A stretch of DNA of 64,000 bases from Streptomyces sp. NBC_01232 (GCF_035989885.1 NZ_CP108518.1:3228501-3292500), one strand, 5' to 3'; shown: positions 34,750-43,403, counted from the first letter of the stretch. Program-made: numbers and translations. Notes: generated from the letters alone by a model not told the origin.

Positions 34750-35718
34750 TCAGCCCCGCCCCGCGTACATCCGCGCGATCACGTCCTCGATGTCCGGCTC
34801 CCGCACCGACAGGTCCACCAGCGGGTAGTCCGCCGCCACCGCCGCCACCAGCGGCGCCGCCGACGCCCCCGCCGGGAAGGCCAGCCACTGCCGCGGCCCC
34901 TCCACCTTCACCACCCGCGCCCCCGCCACGCTGATCGGTGCGAGCTCCCGCTCCAGATCCACCACCAGCGTCCGCTCGCTCTCCCCCGCCGATCCCGCCG
35001 CGTGCAGCCCGCCCAGCGCCCCGTCGTACATCAGCCGCCCGTGGTCGATCACCATCACCCGCTCGCACAGCTGCTCGATGTCCTGCAGGTCGTGCGTGGT
35101 CAGCAGCACCGTCGTCCCGAGCTCCTCGTTCAGCTGGCGCAGGAAGCCCCGTACCTTCGCCTTGCTCACCACGTCGAGCCCGATCGTCGGCTCGTCCAGG
35201 TACAGCACCTCCGGATCGTGCAGCAGCGCCGCCGCGATGTCCCCGCGCATCCGCTGCCCGAGCGACAACTGCCGTACCGGTACGTCCAGCAGCTCGGCCA
35301 GGTCGAGGCGCTCCACGCAGCGCTCCAGGTTCTCCTCGAACCGCGCCCGCGGCACCCGGTACAGCCGCCGCATCAGCCCGTACGAGTCCTTCAGCGGCAG
35401 GTCCCACCACAGCGTGGTGCGCTGCCCGAACACCACCCCGATCCGGTGCGCGAGGCGCATCCGCTCCCGCGCCGGGTCGATGCCCGCGACCCGCAGCCGG
35501 CCGCCGCTCGGCGTCAGGATGCCGGTCAGCATCTTGATCGTGGTCGACTTCCCGGCGCCGTTGGGCCCGATGTAGCCGACCATCTCTCCCCGGGCGACCT
35601 CGAAGCTGATCCCGTCCACCGCCCTGACCTGGCGTTTCTCACGGCGCATCAGGCTCACCCGGCGCCTCACGTCGAAGACCTTCTCGACCCCGTCCAACGA
35701 GATCAGCGCATCCGCCAC
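34750..35718 (-). CDS. ABC-2 type exporter ATP-binding protein
   Basis: A 322-residue ATPase. Walker A GPNGAGKST, Q-loop VFGQRTTLWWDL, signature LSLGQRMR, Walker B VLYLDEPTIGLD and H-loop TTHDLQDIEQLC are all intact. The C-terminal about 90 residues form the extension of the DrrA/NatA-like group. It is the third gene of an operon with two permeases (36636-37439 and 35723-36643) and 4 nt separates it from the preceding gene. Export of a lipid, drug or peptide is the family role; the substrate is unknown. Confidence 0.9.
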   Translation of the reverse strand: MADALISLDGVEKVFDVRRRVSLMRREKRQVRAVDGISFEVARGEMVGYIGPNGAGKSTTIKMLTGILTPSGGRLRVAGIDPARERMRLAHRIGVVFGQRTTLWWDLPLKDSYGLMRRLYRVPRARFEENLERCVERLDLAELLDVPVRQLSLGQRMRGDIAAALLHDPEVLYLDEPTIGLDVVSKAKVRGFLRQLNEELGTTVLLTTHDLQDIEQLCERVMVIDHGRLMYDGALGGLHAAGSAGESERTLVVDLERELAPISVAGARVVKVEGPRQWLAFPAGASAAPLVAAVAADYPLVDLSVREPDIEDVIARMYAGRG

Positions 35719-35722
35719 AGCT

Positions 35723-36643
35723 CTAGCTCCCCGTGCTTCGGTACGAACGGACTCCCGCGCGCCACGCCAGCGACGCGGGCAGGAACACCACGAAGGCCAC
35801 CAGCGGGCTCAGGAACGCCACCCACCCCGGCAGCCCCAGCGGATCGGGCCGCCCCAACACGTGCAGTGCGGGAAGCCAGTTGACGAAGGCCAACGGGACG
35901 ATGAAGGTCACCCCGCGCACCAGGTCCTGCGCGAACACCGTCGGCGGGTACTGGAGCATCGTGCAGCCGCCGTAGGTGAAGGAGTTCTGCACCTCCGCCG
36001 CGTCCCCGGACACGAACTGGAAGGCCGCGCCCGTCACCATCACCGCAGCGAAGATCGCCGCCCCGGCGAGGACCATCACCGGGACCAGCAGCACCTTCCC
36101 GGCCGTCCACTCCACGTCCAGCGTCCAGACCGCCCAGCCCATCACGCCCAGCCCCTGCCCGATCCGGCCCAGCCGGCGCAGCGCGAACCGGTCCGCCGCG
36201 ACCTGCGCGAGCACCGGGACCGGACGCACCAGCATCGTGTCGAGCGAGCCGTCGCGGATCCGGGCGCCGATCCGGTCGGTGTTGCCCAGCAGCATGTCCG
36301 CCAGGCCCAGGGAGGCCGAGCAGGAGCCGTAGAGCAGGGCGATCTCGGGCAGCGTGAAGCCGCCGAGGGCGTCCACGTGGGAGAACATGATGTAGATCGC
36401 GACGAAGTCCAGCAGGGTGATCGCCGCGTGCCCCACGGTCGTCAGGACGAAGGAGGTCCGGTACGTCATCGTGGACCGGATCCACATCCCCACGATCAGC
36501 CGGTAGCCGCGCAGCCCCTCGCGCACACGACCGCGCCGCGCCTCCTGCGCCACCGCCCCGTCACCCGCGAACCCGCCCGCCCGGAACCTCGGACCCGCAA
36601 CCGCCCCCGCAACCGCCTCCGCCTCCACTCCCGCCTCAGCCAC
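35723..36643 (-). CDS. ABC-2 type exporter permease (second subunit)
   Basis: A 306-residue membrane protein with six hydrophobic segments from RLIVGMWIRSTMTYRTSFVLTTVGH to WVAFLSPLVAFVVFLPASLAW. The conserved loop IRDGSLDTMLVRPVPVLAQVAADRF is typical of DUF990/ABC-2 permeases. The start GTG at 36643 overlaps the stop of the first permease by 8 nt, so the unusual acidic-Ala N-terminus (VAEAGVEAEAVAGAVAG) is probably real. Function with the ATPase and its sister permease. Confidence 0.87.
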   Translation of the reverse strand: MAEAGVEAEAVAGAVAGPRFRAGGFAGDGAVAQEARRGRVREGLRGYRLIVGMWIRSTMTYRTSFVLTTVGHAAITLLDFVAIYIMFSHVDALGGFTLPEIALLYGSCSASLGLADMLLGNTDRIGARIRDGSLDTMLVRPVPVLAQVAADRFALRRLGRIGQGLGVMGWAVWTLDVEWTAGKVLLVPVMVLAGAAIFAAVMVTGAAFQFVSGDAAEVQNSFTYGGCTMLQYPPTVFAQDLVRGVTFIVPLAFVNWLPALHVLGRPDPLGLPGWVAFLSPLVAFVVFLPASLAWRAGVRSYRSTGS

Positions 36644-37439
36644 CCTGGACCACCACCTTCCGCGTCGCGGCCGACTGCAACAGCCGCCCCGCTCCCAGCA
36701 GTACGAGCGCCCATCCGGCCTGGAAGGCCAGCGCCTCGGCCGCACCCCCGGCCCCCGCGTGCTTGCCCAGCAGGACGTCCATCGGCACCTGGAGCATCGC
36801 CGCCCACGGCATGGCCCGGACGAACTCGCCGAAGCCGCCCGGGAAGACGGTCAGCGGCAGCAGCATCCCGGAGAAGAAGATCGAGGAGACGGTGGCCATG
36901 ATGTTGATCCCCTGCCCGTCCATCAGCCAGAAGGCCACCAGCCCCACCATGTAGCGCAGCGCGAAACTCACCACCAGCGCGAGCAGCACGGACACCAGGA
37001 ACAGCAGCCAGCGCACCGGATCGACGGGCAGCGCCAGCGGGAACACCAGGGCTCCCGCCACCAGCGGCACCACCCCGCGGCCCAGCAACTGGAAGCCCGC
37101 CCGGCCCAGATCGGCCGCGAGCCACCACATCTGCAGGTCCGCCGGCCGGTACAGGTCGACCGCGACGTCGCCCGTCCGGATCCGCTCCTGCAGCTCCTCC
37201 TGGAACCCGCCGCCGATCAGCGCGGCGGCCGCCAGCAGCGACTGGCTCACCCAGACGAAGGTGAGCGCCTGCGCCTGGTCGTAGCCGCCGAGTCCGGGGC
37301 GCTGGTCCCACAGCGCGATGTACGTGTACGCGACGATGAATCCGAACACGGTGTTGGTGAACACCCCGGCCGCTGTCGCCGTCCCGTAGGTGGCGTAACG
37401 CCTGAATCCGCCTGCCGCGACCGCCAGGTGGAGACGCAC
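36636..37439 (-). CDS. ABC-2 type exporter permease (first subunit)
   Basis: A 267-residue membrane protein with about six hydrophobic segments and the family loop ERIRTGDVAVDLYRPADLQMWWLAADLG. The start is uncertain. The GTG at 37439 begins a normal permease N-terminus (RLHLAVAAGGFRRYATYG) and has a GGAG 11 nt upstream. The frame stays open upstream through four 12-bp tandem repeats that would encode GVGH units, most likely leader DNA. Confidence 0.83.
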   Translation of the reverse strand: MRLHLAVAAGGFRRYATYGTATAAGVFTNTVFGFIVAYTYIALWDQRPGLGGYDQAQALTFVWVSQSLLAAAALIGGGFQEELQERIRTGDVAVDLYRPADLQMWWLAADLGRAGFQLLGRGVVPLVAGALVFPLALPVDPVRWLLFLVSVLLALVVSFALRYMVGLVAFWLMDGQGINIMATVSSIFFSGMLLPLTVFPGGFGEFVRAMPWAAMLQVPMDVLLGKHAGAGGAAEALAFQAGWALVLLGAGRLLQSAATRKVVVQGG

Positions 37440-37442
37440 TGC

Positions 37443-37490
37443 GTGACCTACTCCGTGACCTACTCCGTGACCCACTCCGTGACCCACTCC
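37443..37490. repeat. four 12-bp tandem repeats upstream of exporter operon
   Basis: Units gtgacctactcc (37443-37454 and 37455-37466) and gtgacccactcc (37467-37478 and 37479-37490). They lie immediately upstream of the exporter start and carry the only GGAG near it on the minus strand, so copy number could affect translation. Confidence 0.88.
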
Positions 37491-37697
37491 GCGTTGCACT
37501 CTGCGACGCACTCTCCGGCGCACCGTATCCCTCCGTTTCCCACGTCGTTCCTACGTCGGCCAAAGCGCGCGAGCTTAGTGCGGAGGGGCGAGCCACGCGA
37601 CCGATTTATGCCCGTCCGGAGCGGATTCAGCGGCCATCGGGTAGACACCATGAGGTACAGAAGTGGATATTTCGAACGGCGTCGAGGAGTCCTGGAG

Positions 37698-40124
37698 ATG
37701 AGCGACCAGTCACCACCCCCTGGCTGGACCCCTCGCGACCCCGACACCCCGCCCGGCGGACCGCATGACGTCCCGCAGCCGCGGGCGCACGACCGGGCCG
37801 GGCCCCGGCAGAGCCGGCCGGGGAAGAACGACCGGCGCAAGAGAACCGGCTGGCGCCGCCTCCTGCCCACCTGGCGCATGGTCCTGGGCGGTGTCCTGCT
37901 GGTCGCCCTGCTGCTCGGCGGCGCCCTCGTGGCCGGCTACCTGCTGGTCGACATCCCGCCGGCCAACGCCGCCGCCACCGCGCAATCGAACGTCTACCTC
38001 TACTCCGACGGCTCCCAGATCGCCCGCGACGGCGAGGTCAACCGCGTCAACGTGCCGCTCTCGCAGATCCCGCGGACCGTGCAGGAGGCCGTACTCGCCG
38101 CCGAGGACCGGGACTTCTACTCCGAACGGGCGGTGGATCCCAAGGCCATGATCCGTGCCGCCTGGAACACCGCGACCGGCAAGGGCACCCAGTCCGGTTC
38201 GACCATCACTCAGCAGTACGTCAAGAACTACTACTTGGGCCAGGAACAGACGATCAAGCGCAAGGTGAAGGAGTTCTTCATCGCGATCAAACTCGGTCGC
38301 GAGAAGTCGAAGAACTACATCCTCGAGGGGTATCTGAACACCAGCTACTTCGGCCGCAACGCCTACGGCATCCAGGCCGCCGCCCAGGCCTACTACGGCA
38401 AGGACGTCGGCAGGCTCACCACCGCCGAGGGCGCCTACCTCGCCACCCTCCTCAACTCCCCCAGCGCCTTCGACGTCGTCTCCCACCCCCAGAGCCGCCC
38501 CCGCGCGCTCGCCCGCTGGAACTACGTACTCGACGGCATGGTCAAGAAGGACTGGCTGCCCGCCGCCGAACGCGCGACGACCCGGTTCCCCGAGCCGGGC
38601 AAGGCCCGCGCGGCCGCCGGCCTGTCCGGCCAGCGCGGCTACCTCGTGGAAGCGATCAAGGACTACATCGTCGAGAACAAGATCCTCGACGACAAGACCC
38701 TCGCCGAGGGCGGCTACCGCATCACGTCCACCATCGACAAGCGCCGCCAGACCGCCTTCGTCGACGCCGTCGACGAACAGATGGTCGGCAGACTCGAACC
38801 CGAGACGCGCAAGGCGGACCGGCTGGTCCGGACCGGCGGCGTCTCCATCGAACCCACCACCGGCAAGGTCGTCGCCATGTACGGCGGCATCGACTACACC
38901 AAGCAGTACGTGAACAACGCGACCCGGCACGACTACCAGGTCGCCTCCACCTTCAAGCCGTTCGTCTTCGCCGCCGCCTCCGAGAACGGCTCCCGCACCC
39001 AGGACGGCCGCCGGATCACCCCGAACACGATCTACAACGGCGACAACAAACGCCCGGTCGTCGGCGGCCGCATCCGCTTCGCCCCCGAGAACGAGGGCCA
39101 GGTCTCCTACGGCAACATCTCCGTCAACACCGCCACCGACCTCTCCGTCAACGCCGTCTACGCACAGATGGCCGTCGACGTCGGCACCGCCGAGGTCAAA
39201 CAGACCGCCATCGACCTCGGCATCCCCGAGAACACCCCCAACTTCGTGACCGGCCCGGCCATGGCACTCGGCACCCTCCAGGCCAGCGTCCTGGACATGG
39301 CCCAGGCGTACGCCACCCTCGCCGACCACGGCCGCCGCACCCCCTACACCCTCGTGGAGAAGATCACCAAGGGCGACGACACCATCAACCTGCCCGAGCG
39401 CACCCCCACCCGGGCCATCAGCCGCGAAGCCGCCGACACCACCACGTCCATGCTGGTCAGCGTCGTGGACAACGGCACCGGTACGGCAGCCCTCGCCGCC
39501 GGCCACCCGGCCGCGGGCAAGACCGGCACCGGCGAACTGGACCGCTCGGCCTGGTTCGCGGCCTACACCCCGGAGCTGGTGACGGTGGTCTCGATGATGG
39601 GCCAGGACCCCGACACCGGAACCCTGCAGTCCCTCTACGGCGCCCTCGGCGAGTCCCGCATCGGCGGCGGCGGATACCCCGCCCGGATCTGGGCCGCCTA
39701 CACCAAGACCGCCCTGGAGGGCACCGACCCCGTCGACTTCGACCTGGAACTCCAGCCCGGCGCCGCACAGCCCCCGCCGCCCCCCAGCCCGGAGTCCGAA
39801 CCGCCGCAGGAAACGACGGGCGAACCCTCACCCAGCGCTCCGCAACGCCCGACCCGGCCCACGCCCTCGAACCCGACGGGCGGCCGCAACCAGGGCGGAC
39901 AGAACAACGGCGGCCAGAACCAGGGCGGCCAGGACAACGGCGGCCGCACGAACTCGGGCCAGGACAACGGAGGCCAGGACAACGCGGGCACCACCCAGGG
40001 CGGCGACCAGGGCGGCACCACACAGGGCACACAAGGCACACAGGGCAGCGCCCAGGGAGGTACGGAGGGAAGCGACGGCGGCCCGGCGGAAGGCCTGCGC
40101 CCGCCGTCGGCGTTCCTCGAATAG
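37698..40124 (+). CDS. class A penicillin-binding protein
   Basis: An 808-residue bifunctional murein synthase. A cytoplasmic basic N-terminus (1-60) precedes one membrane segment (MVLGGVLLVALLLGGALVAGYLL). The transglycosylase (GT51) domain has AEDRDFYSERAVDP and GSTITQQYVKNYYLGQEQ. The transpeptidase domain has SxxK STFKPF, SVN and KTGTGELD. The last about 115 residues are a Gln/Gly/Asn/Thr-rich tail with repeated GGQNxGGQ units, probably disordered outside the membrane. The ATG at 37698 has GAGGAG 9 nt upstream. Standing alone, divergent from the ABC exporter. The family polymerises and cross-links peptidoglycan. Confidence 0.93.
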   Translation: MSDQSPPPGWTPRDPDTPPGGPHDVPQPRAHDRAGPRQSRPGKNDRRKRTGWRRLLPTWRMVLGGVLLVALLLGGALVAGYLLVDIPPANAAATAQSNVYLYSDGSQIARDGEVNRVNVPLSQIPRTVQEAVLAAEDRDFYSERAVDPKAMIRAAWNTATGKGTQSGSTITQQYVKNYYLGQEQTIKRKVKEFFIAIKLGREKSKNYILEGYLNTSYFGRNAYGIQAAAQAYYGKDVGRLTTAEGAYLATLLNSPSAFDVVSHPQSRPRALARWNYVLDGMVKKDWLPAAERATTRFPEPGKARAAAGLSGQRGYLVEAIKDYIVENKILDDKTLAEGGYRITSTIDKRRQTAFVDAVDEQMVGRLEPETRKADRLVRTGGVSIEPTTGKVVAMYGGIDYTKQYVNNATRHDYQVASTFKPFVFAAASENGSRTQDGRRITPNTIYNGDNKRPVVGGRIRFAPENEGQVSYGNISVNTATDLSVNAVYAQMAVDVGTAEVKQTAIDLGIPENTPNFVTGPAMALGTLQASVLDMAQAYATLADHGRRTPYTLVEKITKGDDTINLPERTPTRAISREAADTTTSMLVSVVDNGTGTAALAAGHPAAGKTGTGELDRSAWFAAYTPELVTVVSMMGQDPDTGTLQSLYGALGESRIGGGGYPARIWAAYTKTALEGTDPVDFDLELQPGAAQPPPPPSPESEPPQETTGEPSPSAPQRPTRPTPSNPTGGRNQGGQNNGGQNQGGQDNGGRTNSGQDNGGQDNAGTTQGGDQGGTTQGTQGTQGSAQGGTEGSDGGPAEGLRPPSAFLE

Positions 40125-40148
40125 CGGGCCGGCCGACCAGCGGGCCGG

Positions 40149-40469
40149 TCAGTGACCGGAGGTCGCCTTCAGCCCCACCACGGCGACCAGCAGCAGACAG
40201 ATGAAGAAGATCCGGGCGGCGGTGACGGGCTCACCCAGCACCGCCATACCGAGCACGGCCGCACCGGCGGCGCCGATGCCCACCCACACCCCGTACGCCG
40301 TACCGATGGGCAGGGTCTTCGCGGCGTAGGACAGCAGCACCATGCTCGCGACGATCCCGGCGCCCGTGAACACACTGGGCCACAGCCGGGTGAAACCTTC
40401 GGTGAACTTCATGCCGATCGACCAGCCGACCTCGAGCAGACCGGCGACGAGAAGAAGAACCCATGCCAT
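40149..40469 (-). CDS. SMR-family exporter, SugE/Gdx-like (guanidinium)
   Basis: A 106-residue four-helix small multidrug resistance protein. The N-terminus AWVLLLVAGLLEVGWSIGMKFTEGF holds the essential Glu in LLEVGW, as in the SugE/Gdx subgroup, and KTLPIGTAYGVWVGIGAAG is the family core. Gdx proteins export guanidinium in exchange for protons. The ATG at 40469 has GGAGG 7 nt upstream. A guanidine-III-like riboswitch lies just upstream, supporting this substrate over quaternary ammonium compounds. Confidence 0.9.
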   Translation of the reverse strand: MAWVLLLVAGLLEVGWSIGMKFTEGFTRLWPSVFTGAGIVASMVLLSYAAKTLPIGTAYGVWVGIGAAGAAVLGMAVLGEPVTAARIFFICLLLVAVVGLKATSGH

Positions 40470-40501
40470 GACGGCACCTCCGAGACATCGAGCGATACGG
40501 G

Positions 40502-40544
40502 GTGCGTCGTCTTGTCGTACCCGGTACGGCGCGTCTCGTCGGGG
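40502..40544 (-). promoter_or_regulatory. guanidine-III (mini-ykkC type III) riboswitch-like leader
   Basis: Minus-strand sequence CCCGACGAGACGCGCCGTAC then CGGGTACGACAAGACGACGC resembles the guanidine-III consensus (CCGGACGAGGUGCGCCGUAC..., GACAAGACGGCGC). It keeps the CCCG/CGGG stem and the pseudoknot partners GCGCCGT and ACGACGC (one C-A mismatch). It ends about 20 nt before the Shine-Dalgarno (GGAGG) of the SMR gene, so it likely controls translation. Confidence 0.8.
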
Positions 40545-40650
40545 TTCTCCCCCACCGTAGCAAAGGGCAGCAAAAAGGGCCGGTGACCTGGGCCACCAGC
40601 CCCTTCCCGCTTCTCTGCTCCCCCTGCTTCCCTGCTTCCCTGCTTCCCTG

Positions 40651-40992
40651 CTACAGGTACAGCCCGGTGGAGTCCTCCGACCCCTCCAGCCGCTCCGCGG
40701 CCACGGCGTGCAGGTCCCGCTCACGCATCAGCACGTACGTCGCGCCCCGCACCTCGACCTCGGCACGGTCCTCGGGGTCGTACAGCACCCGGTCACCGGG
40801 CTCGACCGTCCGGACGTTCTGACCGACGGCGACCACCTCGGCCCAGGCCAGCCGCTTGCCCACCGCGGCCGTCGCAGGAATCAGGATGCCGCCGCCCGAG
40901 CGCCGCTCGCCCTCCGGCAGGTCGGACTTCACGAGCACGCGGTCGTGCAGCATGCGAATGGGCAGCTTGTCGTGGGTGGTGTTCTCGCTCAC
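40651..40992 (-). CDS. GroES-like co-chaperonin family protein
   Basis: A 113-residue protein of the Cpn10 fold. LHDRVLVKSDLPEGERRSGGGILIP holds the family start and mobile-loop region, and VVAVGQN, VEPGDRVLYDPE and GATYVLMRERDLHAV complete the barrel. The extended N-terminus and divergent loops suggest a GroES-like paralogue rather than the main groES, and no groEL is adjacent. The GTG at 40992 starts the protein (AGGTAGG upstream). Role: chaperonin partner or stand-alone, unclear. Confidence 0.8.
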   Translation of the reverse strand: MSENTTHDKLPIRMLHDRVLVKSDLPEGERRSGGGILIPATAAVGKRLAWAEVVAVGQNVRTVEPGDRVLYDPEDRAEVEVRGATYVLMRERDLHAVAAERLEGSEDSTGLYL

Positions 40993-41035
40993 GCCCCGAA
41001 CCTACCTGTCCGTACCCGCCCCGTACCGCTCAGGG

Positions 41036-41401
41036 TCATCCGCGCCTACGGCGCGCCGACACCACGAGCAGGCCGACCACGCCCACCGCGACCAGGGCGA
41101 CGGGCACGATCCGGTCGATGCGCGGAGCCCCGTCGTCGTCGCGCAGGCCGTCCCGCAGGTCCGTCACGATCCGGTTCACCGTGGCGAAGGCCCGCCCGGC
41201 GGTGTGGTCGACGGTCGAGGCGACCCGGGCCTTCGCATCCCCGATGATCGTCTTCGGGTGCATGCGCACGCCGATCTCGTCGAGCGTCTCGGCGAGCTGC
41301 TCGCGGCGGCGGACGATGTCCGCCTCGATCTGTGCGGGGGTCCTGGCTTCCGACACCGCGCTGCCTCCGTCGTCGTGGTCCTGTGGGGCGTAGTCCGCCA
41401 T
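41036..41401 (-). CDS. DUF3618 membrane-associated protein
   Basis: A 121-residue protein. RTPAQIEADIVRRREQLAETLDEIGVRMHPKTIIGDAK is the DUF3618 signature. A C-terminal hydrophobic helix (RIVPVALVAVGVVGLLVVSA) and RRRR tail suggest a tail-anchored protein with a helical cytoplasmic part. Unknown function. It is divergent from the peroxiredoxin gene. Confidence 0.87.
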   Translation of the reverse strand: MADYAPQDHDDGGSAVSEARTPAQIEADIVRRREQLAETLDEIGVRMHPKTIIGDAKARVASTVDHTAGRAFATVNRIVTDLRDGLRDDDGAPRIDRIVPVALVAVGVVGLLVVSARRRRG

Positions 41402-41459
41402 GAACAGTCTGTCAGCTTAGTCTCATGGCATACCGATCCCCTCCCGAGGAGCAGTCAAG

Positions 41460-41927
41460 ATGAGCGAGCGACTCCAGCCGGGCGACACCGCCCCCGCCTT
41501 CACCCTGCCCGACGCGGACGGCAACGAGATCTCGCTCGCCGACCACAAGGGCCGCAAGGTGATCGTGTACTTCTACCCGTCCGCGCTGACGCCGGGCTGC
41601 ACGAAGCAGGCCTGCGACTTCACGGACAACCTGTCCTTCCTGACGGGCCACGGCTACGACGTCATCGGCGTGTCCCCGGACAAGCCGGAGAAGCTGGCGA
41701 AGTTCCGCGAGAAGGAGGACCTGAAGGTCACCCTGGTCAGCGACCCGGAGAAGGAGACGCTGACGGCGTACGGGGCGTACGGCGAGAAGAAGCTGTACGG
41801 CAAGACGGTCACGGGGGTCATCCGCTCCACGGTGGTCGTCGACGAGCAGGGCAAGGTCGAGCACGCCTTCTACAACGTCAAGGCCACAGGCCACGTAGCC
41901 AAAATCATCAAGGACCTGGGCCTCTGA
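41460..41927 (+). CDS. bcp: thioredoxin-dependent thiol peroxidase Bcp
   Basis: A 155-residue peroxiredoxin. FTLPDADGNEISL begins the fold; YFYPSALTPGCTKQACDF holds peroxidatic Cys47 and resolving Cys52 (spacing of 5, as in two-cysteine Bcp). It reduces hydroperoxides using thioredoxin in the cytosol. The start ATG at 41460 is preceded by GAGGAG. A hairpin terminator follows. Confidence 0.94.
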   Translation: MSERLQPGDTAPAFTLPDADGNEISLADHKGRKVIVYFYPSALTPGCTKQACDFTDNLSFLTGHGYDVIGVSPDKPEKLAKFREKEDLKVTLVSDPEKETLTAYGAYGEKKLYGKTVTGVIRSTVVVDEQGKVEHAFYNVKATGHVAKIIKDLGL

Positions 41928-41948
41928 CCCCCGCCTCCCCCGACGGAG

Positions 41949-41974
41949 CGGCCCGCACTATCTGGTGCGGGCCG
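41949..41974 (+). terminator. terminator after bcp
   Basis: A 10-bp stem CGGCCCGCAC/GTGCGGGCCG with TATCTG loop, followed by TTCCGTTT. Confidence 0.8.
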
Positions 41975-42061
41975 TTCCGTTTATCGGACGTAACCCCACG
42001 CATTCCGGTCCGTTAATCCGTACGAGGCCACGAACGCGCGGCCGGAACGGAGGGGGCCGGG

Positions 42062-42709
42062 ATGCCGATCAGCCCGTACACGAAGGAACGCCTCGCGGAG
42101 GCGGCGCGTACGTCTCGCACGCTGTCCGAGGCGCTGGAGAAGCTGGGGATCGGCCCGAAGGGCGGCTCGCGCGAGTACATACGCAGGCGTATGAACCAGT
42201 TCGGGGTGGACGTCTCGCACTTCGAGCGGGACGGGAACCGATGGACCCGCACGGTCCTGGAGGAGGCCGTCAGCGCCTCCAGCAACATGTACGCGGTCCT
42301 GCGACACCTGGGGCTCGACACGGTGGGCGGACATCACGCGCACATCAGCCGCCGCGTCCGCTCACTGGGCATCGACACCTCACACTTCACCGGCCCGTCC
42401 CGAACGGACCGGACGAGGGGCAGCCATCGGAGACGAACCGCGGACGAGATCCTTCGCAAGGATCACTCACCTCACGCCACACGCACCCCCGGCAAGATGC
42501 TCCGACGCGCCCTGCTCGACCTCGGTGTCGAGGAGCGCTGCGCCGATTGCGGTATCGAAGGCGTCTGGATGGGAGAACCCCTCTCCCTGGAGGTCGACCA
42601 CATCAACGGCGATTGGCGTGACAACCGCGCCGAAAACCTTCGGCTCATGTGCCCCAACTGCCACTCCACGACGGACTCGTACCGAGGCCGGGGCAAGAGG
42701 CGCCGATGA
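42062..42709 (+). CDS. HNH endonuclease with duplicated N-terminal module
   Basis: A 215-residue protein. Residues about 5-55 and 60-110 are an internal duplication of the pattern LxEAxxxSxxxxxxLxxLGxxxxGGxxxxIxRRxxxxGxDxSHF, probably small DNA-binding helical units. The C-terminal domain is a canonical HNH: CADCG, then LEVDHINGDWRDNRAENL and LMCPNCHST, with both zinc knuckles. Start ATG has GGAGG about 8 nt upstream. Its TGA overlaps the next HNH gene's ATG. It lies just upstream of tRNA-Leu. Confidence 0.87.
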   Translation: MPISPYTKERLAEAARTSRTLSEALEKLGIGPKGGSREYIRRRMNQFGVDVSHFERDGNRWTRTVLEEAVSASSNMYAVLRHLGLDTVGGHHAHISRRVRSLGIDTSHFTGPSRTDRTRGSHRRRTADEILRKDHSPHATRTPGKMLRRALLDLGVEERCADCGIEGVWMGEPLSLEVDHINGDWRDNRAENLRLMCPNCHSTTDSYRGRGKRRR

Positions 42710-43200
42710 ACGGCTGGCGCCATGACCGCCCGTCGCGAGAAGAGCTGGCGCAAGCAATCGCCGACTCGGCCAGCATCGCCGCGACACTTCGACTCCTGGG
42801 GTTCCCTGACCACGGCGGGCAACGAGCCCACTTGCGCTCATGGATCACCGAGGAAGCGCACGACACCTCGCACTTCCTCGGCCAGGGGCACCGGCGCGGC
42901 AAGACCCGGCCCGCACCACCCATAGCCGCAGAGGAGATTCTTATCAAGCGGGCGGGAGGGCAGCGGACGCGCACCCCGCTCCTGCGCCAGGCCCTCCGGG
43001 CCATCGGAATCCCTGAGCAATGCGCCCGCTGCGGAAGCCCGCCGCAGTGGCGCGGACGACCGATGACCTTGGAGATCGACCACATCAACGGCGACCGGAG
43101 CGACGACCGCCGCGAGAACCTGCAGCTTCTGTGCCCCAACTGTCATGCGACGACCAGCACCTGGTGCCGCGGCGGGCGGGGTAAGCCGGTCGCCGACTGA
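42706..43200 (+). CDS. HNH endonuclease, single-module paralogue of its neighbour
   Basis: A 164-residue protein. It has one copy of the helical module (SREELAQAIADSASIAATLRLLGFPDHGG, ending HDTSHF) followed by an HNH domain (CARCG, LEIDHINGDRSDDRRENLQL, LCPNCHAT). It overlaps its larger paralogue by ATGA, so the two are co-translated. The pair would derive from tandem duplication. Function unknown; nuclease residues are intact. Confidence 0.85.
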   Translation: MNGWRHDRPSREELAQAIADSASIAATLRLLGFPDHGGQRAHLRSWITEEAHDTSHFLGQGHRRGKTRPAPPIAAEEILIKRAGGQRTRTPLLRQALRAIGIPEQCARCGSPPQWRGRPMTLEIDHINGDRSDDRRENLQLLCPNCHATTSTWCRGGRGKPVAD

Positions 43201-43263
43201 AGGGGGACCGCCGTACACTGGGCGCGACAGGCTGGAGCAGATGCCCGAATTGCCCAACATGTC

Positions 43264-43348
43264 GCGGTCGTGGCGAAATTGGCGATACGCGCTGGGTTTA
43301 GGTCCCAGTGGGGTAACACCCGTGGGGGTTCGAGTCCCCCCGACCGCA
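43264..43348 (+). tRNA. tRNA-Leu (anticodon TAG)
   Basis: A class II tRNA: acceptor GCGGTCG/CGACCGC, anticodon stem CTGGG/CCCAG around TTTAGGT giving TAG, a long variable arm, T-arm GGGGGTTCGAGTCCCCC and discriminator A. CCA is not encoded. It starts 63 nt after the HNH pair. Confidence 0.95.
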
Positions 43349-43356
43349 CGCTGACA

Positions 43357-43387
43357 GAGGGCCCGTACGCACACGCGTACGAGCCCT
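43357..43387 (+). terminator. terminator after tRNA-Leu
   Basis: Stem AGGGCCCGTACGC/GCGTACGAGCCCT (one mismatch) with an ACAC loop and trailing TTTC. It also faces the convergent rdgB gene. Confidence 0.78.
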
Positions 43388-43403
43388 TTCGGCATGGCCT
43401 GCG

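Noticed and set aside
36759..37697. Long plus-strand frame upstream of the penicillin-binding protein
   Set aside because: It is antisense to the exporter permease and has no domain; the PBP begins at the ATG at 37698 with a good ribosome site.
43264..43348. tRNA-Leu as an integration site
   Set aside because: No integrase, excisionase or repeat of the tRNA 3' end was seen around it; the HNH genes lie on its 5' side.
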